A stretch of 64,000 nt of DNA from Zygaena filipendulae. Lineage: Eukaryota; Arthropoda; Insecta; Lepidoptera; Zygaenidae. This document shows, one piece after another, positions 60,349 through 64,000 of this stretch (position 1 is its first letter; each line of letters begins with the position of its first letter). Below the pieces are notes generated by a model. The model searched no databases and had not been told where the DNA came from. It saw nothing but the letters and a program-made list of their open reading frames with translations. A program made the position numbers and the translations under genes. Where the stretch lies: positions 5,897,501-5,961,500 of the forward strand of contig OU015661.1 in the NCBI GenBank assembly GCA_907165275.2, in the 5' to 3' direction.

Positions 60349-60623
60349 TAGTGTATACAAAATAAATTTATTGCACTGCAAGAAAAGCTTTAGGTACGAA
60401 GCGCGATATTGAACTGTTCCGTAGTCCGTTATTGAGATTGCGTTTTATTACAATTCGATGAAAAATTCTATATTTTACGTAAGTATCTACAACAAACAAA
60501 CAGAATCAGATGGAAAATCGCAAATCGAATAGGTACAGAGACCGACCGTCGAGGCTTTGTGTTTCGCGTAGGTATTGTAGGAATACAGATGACCTGTAGA
60601 GTATACGTATACACTAGTATACG

Positions 60624-60676
60624 TATTGAATCACATTAATACGTACTACGTAGGTAGGTACTAATGTGATTCAATA
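60624..60676. repeat. Perfect 15-bp hairpin, 23-nt loop
   Basis: TATTGAATCACATTA (60624-60638) and TAATGTGATTCAATA (60662-60676). Next to palindromic GTATACGTATAC at 60601. Confidence 0.75.
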
Positions 60677-61004
60677 TACCGATTTCCAACAAAGCCTCCA
60701 AAATATACATAATGTAAAATTGAAAAATTGTTTTTATTATATCGTAGGTTTAAGTCATTATTATTATTTCATCATTCTATTTATACAACGTGTTAATGAA
60801 TTAACTGAAAACTAAAAAATAGTTTGCTCAGAATCGACTAACGAATCAATCGCACTATGTTTTAATATAGTTATATTTTTCATTTTTACTAGCCCATGTT
60901 TAAATTATCTATAATAATTAGGCGCGAACGCCGCCCGCAGCAAAAAAATTCGAACCGGTAGGCGCGGGCGTAGCACTTGGAATTTCGTAGATAGGTCACC
61001 TCCA

Positions 61005-61489
61005 AACTAATACTGTAGAGAGGTAAATTCTGTACATTGAATATAATATTCGAAATTAATATTGGAGGATGAATGGTGATCGATACTGATGCCAAAAATG
61101 CAATAAGTAAATTTTTTGTCTGTCTGTCTGTCTGTATGTGCACGCATGGGTCAAAAACTACTAAAGGGATTTTAACCAAACTTGGCACGATTGTAGTCCA
61201 TACTCCTGGGCAGGTTAGGCTATAACATAACGCAGGTTATAACATAACGCTAAAACACATAGGAGCTGAGCAGTAACGATAAATTTGAAGCAAGTCGGAT
61301 GAAAATGCGCTTTCGAGCTCTTATCCTCGCATACGTTTACTCAATCACGCAAAAACAGCTGAACGGATTTGGGTGAAATTTGGCATGCACGTTGTCAGGG
61401 GTACAGAGAAGGACATAGTGCACTTTTTATCTCAGGATTCCCGCGGGAACTCCGAAATTACCGCGGGTGAAACCGCGGGGCACAGCTGG
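61005..61489 (+). mobile_element. Long Helitron-like repeat with GTCT microsatellite
   Basis: TTCTGTACATTGAATAT near the 5' end, (GTCT)n at about 61122-61137, textbook hairpin CCGCGGGTGAAACCGCGG and end CACAGCTGG (CTRR form) at 61489 before T. Looks composite: a second 5'-type body starts near 61325. Confidence 0.7.
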
Positions 61490-61644
61490 TGTTGAATAAC
61501 TTTCAAAGTATAAATTTATTCCACATAAAATATATTTTAATCATATTATTTTTAATTTTTTTAAATGGGGTGTATCAGGTTTTCAGTTAATTCACGTTGT
61601 ATACCTACGGCTACGCATTACAAAATAAAATATGTATTTAAAAA

Positions 61645-61745
61645 CCAAAATTTTATGATGATCGGTTAAGCCGATGAGGCGTGAAATCGTAACAGACAGA
61701 CAGACAGGCAGACAGAGTTACTTTCGCATTTATATATTAGTAAGT
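61645..61745 (-). mobile_element. Helitron-like repeat, 5' end only
   Basis: GATGATCGGTTAAGCCGATG, (GACA)n and CTTTCGCATTTATATATTAG. Confidence 0.5.
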
Positions 61746-64000
61746 ATTGAGCCGTGCGTTTATGCGTAGGTAATTGAGCAAAAAACATCCATTTCAAAAA
61801 GACATCTTCACAATCTTTCACATTTATAATATCAGTTATAGGATTACATTGCTTAGGTAGGTAGTCGGTACGATCGATATTTACTTTTGTGAGCGAGGTG
61901 GATGTCGAGCGACTAACGAAGGCTCGTGTCACGCAAGGAATAGCGACACGACGACTTATCGCCACGGCTTACTGCCACCGTTACGTCCAAAACTGATATA
62001 AATCTACGACGACAACTAAGACTGGGTATAATATGCCACGTGTTTTGGTTGTCCGTTTGTAGTACAGCAAGGATGCATGTCCTGACTGACTAGCAACGCC
62101 GAGACCTGTTTAAAAACTTGAAATTTGACGCATGGTTTCCTTTTAAACTGCAGGTAGTGCCTACTAAAGGGTTTTGTAAAGTTCAGCACATACAAGTGTA
62201 AAAACAAAGGTTAAAGTTTATATCGTGTCGATTATCGTTTATTTTATTTTGTTCGATTATGTAGGTAATATTATACAAATCACGGTTTAAAAAAATTATA
62301 CAAAGTGTGCACTTAGGTACTGCAACCTGTGATGCTTGGTCCAACAGATGGCTTAATGGCTTTGAATATTATAGTCACCTACCTATAAAAATAATACTTT
62401 TATCGTAGATATGAAACTATATTTAACAAAGATATATACCAAGCAATGTCGTGGTGGCAGTGAAAACACATTTGTTATTCTATTATTACCCTTATTTAAT
62501 ACAACTCTGTGATAAATTACGCTCATTTTCCGCGGGCTTGGATTAAAAACGAGGAAAAGAGTTGTGTTTTTTTTACCTTTATATTGCCGAGTTCGAAGAC
62601 AGGCCAAAACCACACATTTCTTGTTCTTTTGGTTATTTATTTAAAAGAATTTCAGAAACAACGTTTACAAGTTATACTGTTTAAACTATATTAATTAGTT
62701 TATTAGGTTTTTGTAAAACTCTAAGCTCTGTAACTAATAATAGGTATATTTGTATCAAAGAGATGTATTTTATATTTCACTTCTTTTTCTTTATTTGTGG
62801 CATTTCTATAACTCTACAGATGTCGAGATAAAAATATGCCAATATTTTATATGATGGTCAATATATAGAATGTCTTTGATGATGATGTATGCTCCTAGAG
62901 CTAAGCACGAGGTTTTCTAACGAGAAAACCTCGCTGGTTCAATAAATAAATACTTTCAAGTAAATACTTTCTTAAAACTGTATGATTATTTTTTATTAGC
63001 AAAAACTAGCAAAATAACAAAATACCGATTTGTCCTACAAGACAAAATGCCCGTGACTTAATGAGTGACGTCATATTTGCATTTTATTAAGAAGTTATAG
63101 AAGAGGTTACAACATACGAAAATAAGGTTGCAAATGTCGTAAGATAAGAATGGAAAAAGTTTGTCACTACAAAATATTATATTCAATGCAACGGAACAAA
63201 CGAGCGCGAGCGTATATCTTTTCAGTTTTTATAGTTTTTCTTGCGTTTGAGTTCGACGATATAGGGTTGGTAGACTAGGGACGAATGTCATATACATACA
63301 TGATGATATTATTTATCAATGAACTGACAAACGCCATGCATCCGCGGTACATGTAGTGGAAGTGATAAAAATGCTTTCAGAGCGAGGCACAAGTTGATAA
63401 CTTTATTTGTTTAGATCAGCTTTCTTTCCCCTGTCTCTTTATGAAATAACAGTGCATAGGTAGGTATTAGGTATTAAAGTTAAAATTTGCCAGGCATTTG
63501 CGTAAATACAGGATAAAGAATATTTTTTTAAATGAGAAATTTCAATTCCGCGCGAGATTTGATATTAGGGATTATATTTTGATAGTTTCATTATACTCTT
63601 ATATAAAAACCTGGAGGATCTTTAGATAGCACTTTAGATCACTCAAAGAAATGAACTTCATTTTATTGCCGCAGCAGCTGCGTCTACCATTCAAATAAAA
63701 TTTGGCTAATGTATACGTAATTGCTGGAGTAGATTCCATTTTATGTTTTTTTTAAATTATGTAAAATTTGATACAATTCTATAAAAATAGTAAGTAAACG
63801 GCATGATTGACCTAAATGGCGAGTAGGTAAGCTCAATGGTAAGTACTAATTATACCTAATAGTAACTATATCATCAGGTATAGTTATATCTACCCATATT
63901 TAAAATAAACAAAATAGTTTACCTATACATACGTATAAATAAAAGTGTCTTTTGGTAATTCCTAATTAACAGATTTTCACTATGAATACGTATGAAATTA
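61746..64000. other. No gene seen
   Basis: AT-rich with one hairpin (62908). Open frames at 61666-61965 and 62383-62613 (minus) have no motifs. Confidence 0.5.
62908..62933. repeat. Perfect 11-bp hairpin
   Basis: CGAGGTTTTCT pairs with AGAAAACCTCG around AACG. Confidence 0.7.

Larger units (their letters stand above)
56139..61004. other. No gene seen beyond listed repeats
   Basis: One MITE, several Helitron-like copies, two hairpins and one GC island. No coding signal. Confidence 0.5.

Noticed and set aside
1..64000. CRISPR arrays, operons, rRNA genes
   Set aside because: No regularly spaced repeats with unique spacers and no rRNA sequence seen; the sequence is eukaryotic.

Overview
The window looks like a gene-poor, transposon-rich stretch of a lepidopteran (moth or butterfly) nuclear genome. 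The evidence is its AT-rich base composition, more than forty short Helitron-like repeats ending in a hairpin plus CTAG, LINE 3' ends typical of Lepidoptera, a short CCTAA (TTAGG) telomeric remnant, and a protein gene with GT-AG introns. No species is claimed.

Layout. 1-19.8 kb: no recognisable protein gene; Helitron-like repeats (densest at 7.4-8.4 kb), one copy each of two MITE families and one copy of the second MITE in opposite orientation. 19,848-24,894: a decayed but structurally readable DIRS-type (tyrosine-recombinase) retrotransposon on the minus strand. Its 158-bp inverted terminal repeats, internal complementary region, and gag-like, reverse transcriptase and tyrosine recombinase remnants can all be seen, together with nested insertions. 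25-32 kb: more repeats, plus a promoter-like segment at 29.2-29.4 kb (TATA box, initiator, strong-context ATG followed at once by a splice donor). 32.1-36.4 kb: the only convincing host gene, on the plus strand, with four coding exons (32936-34313, 34755-34861, 35438-35492, 35651-35691) giving a 526-residue, mostly disordered protein with a YEEI motif and a Trp-rich C-terminus. I do not recognise its family. 36.5-48 kb: repeats and unique AT-rich DNA, with two GC-rich islands near 45.1 and 46.0 kb. 48,190-49,758: a tandem dimer of GC-rich, poly(A)-tailed non-LTR retroposon units whose junctions carry the same 15-bp GGTTA-containing sequence, next to CCTAA repeats. 50-64 kb: further Helitron-like copies, including one intact pair inserted head-to-tail, one MITE, and several perfect short hairpins.

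Nothing in the window forms an operon or pathway. The host gene is the only likely functional protein unit; the rest records transposition, nesting and small inversions. The most interesting items are the DIRS-type element with its circle-junction-like internal region, an array of covarying small hairpins inside it (24,311-24,472), hairpin micro-insertions flanked by direct repeats, and the telomere-related retroposon dimer.
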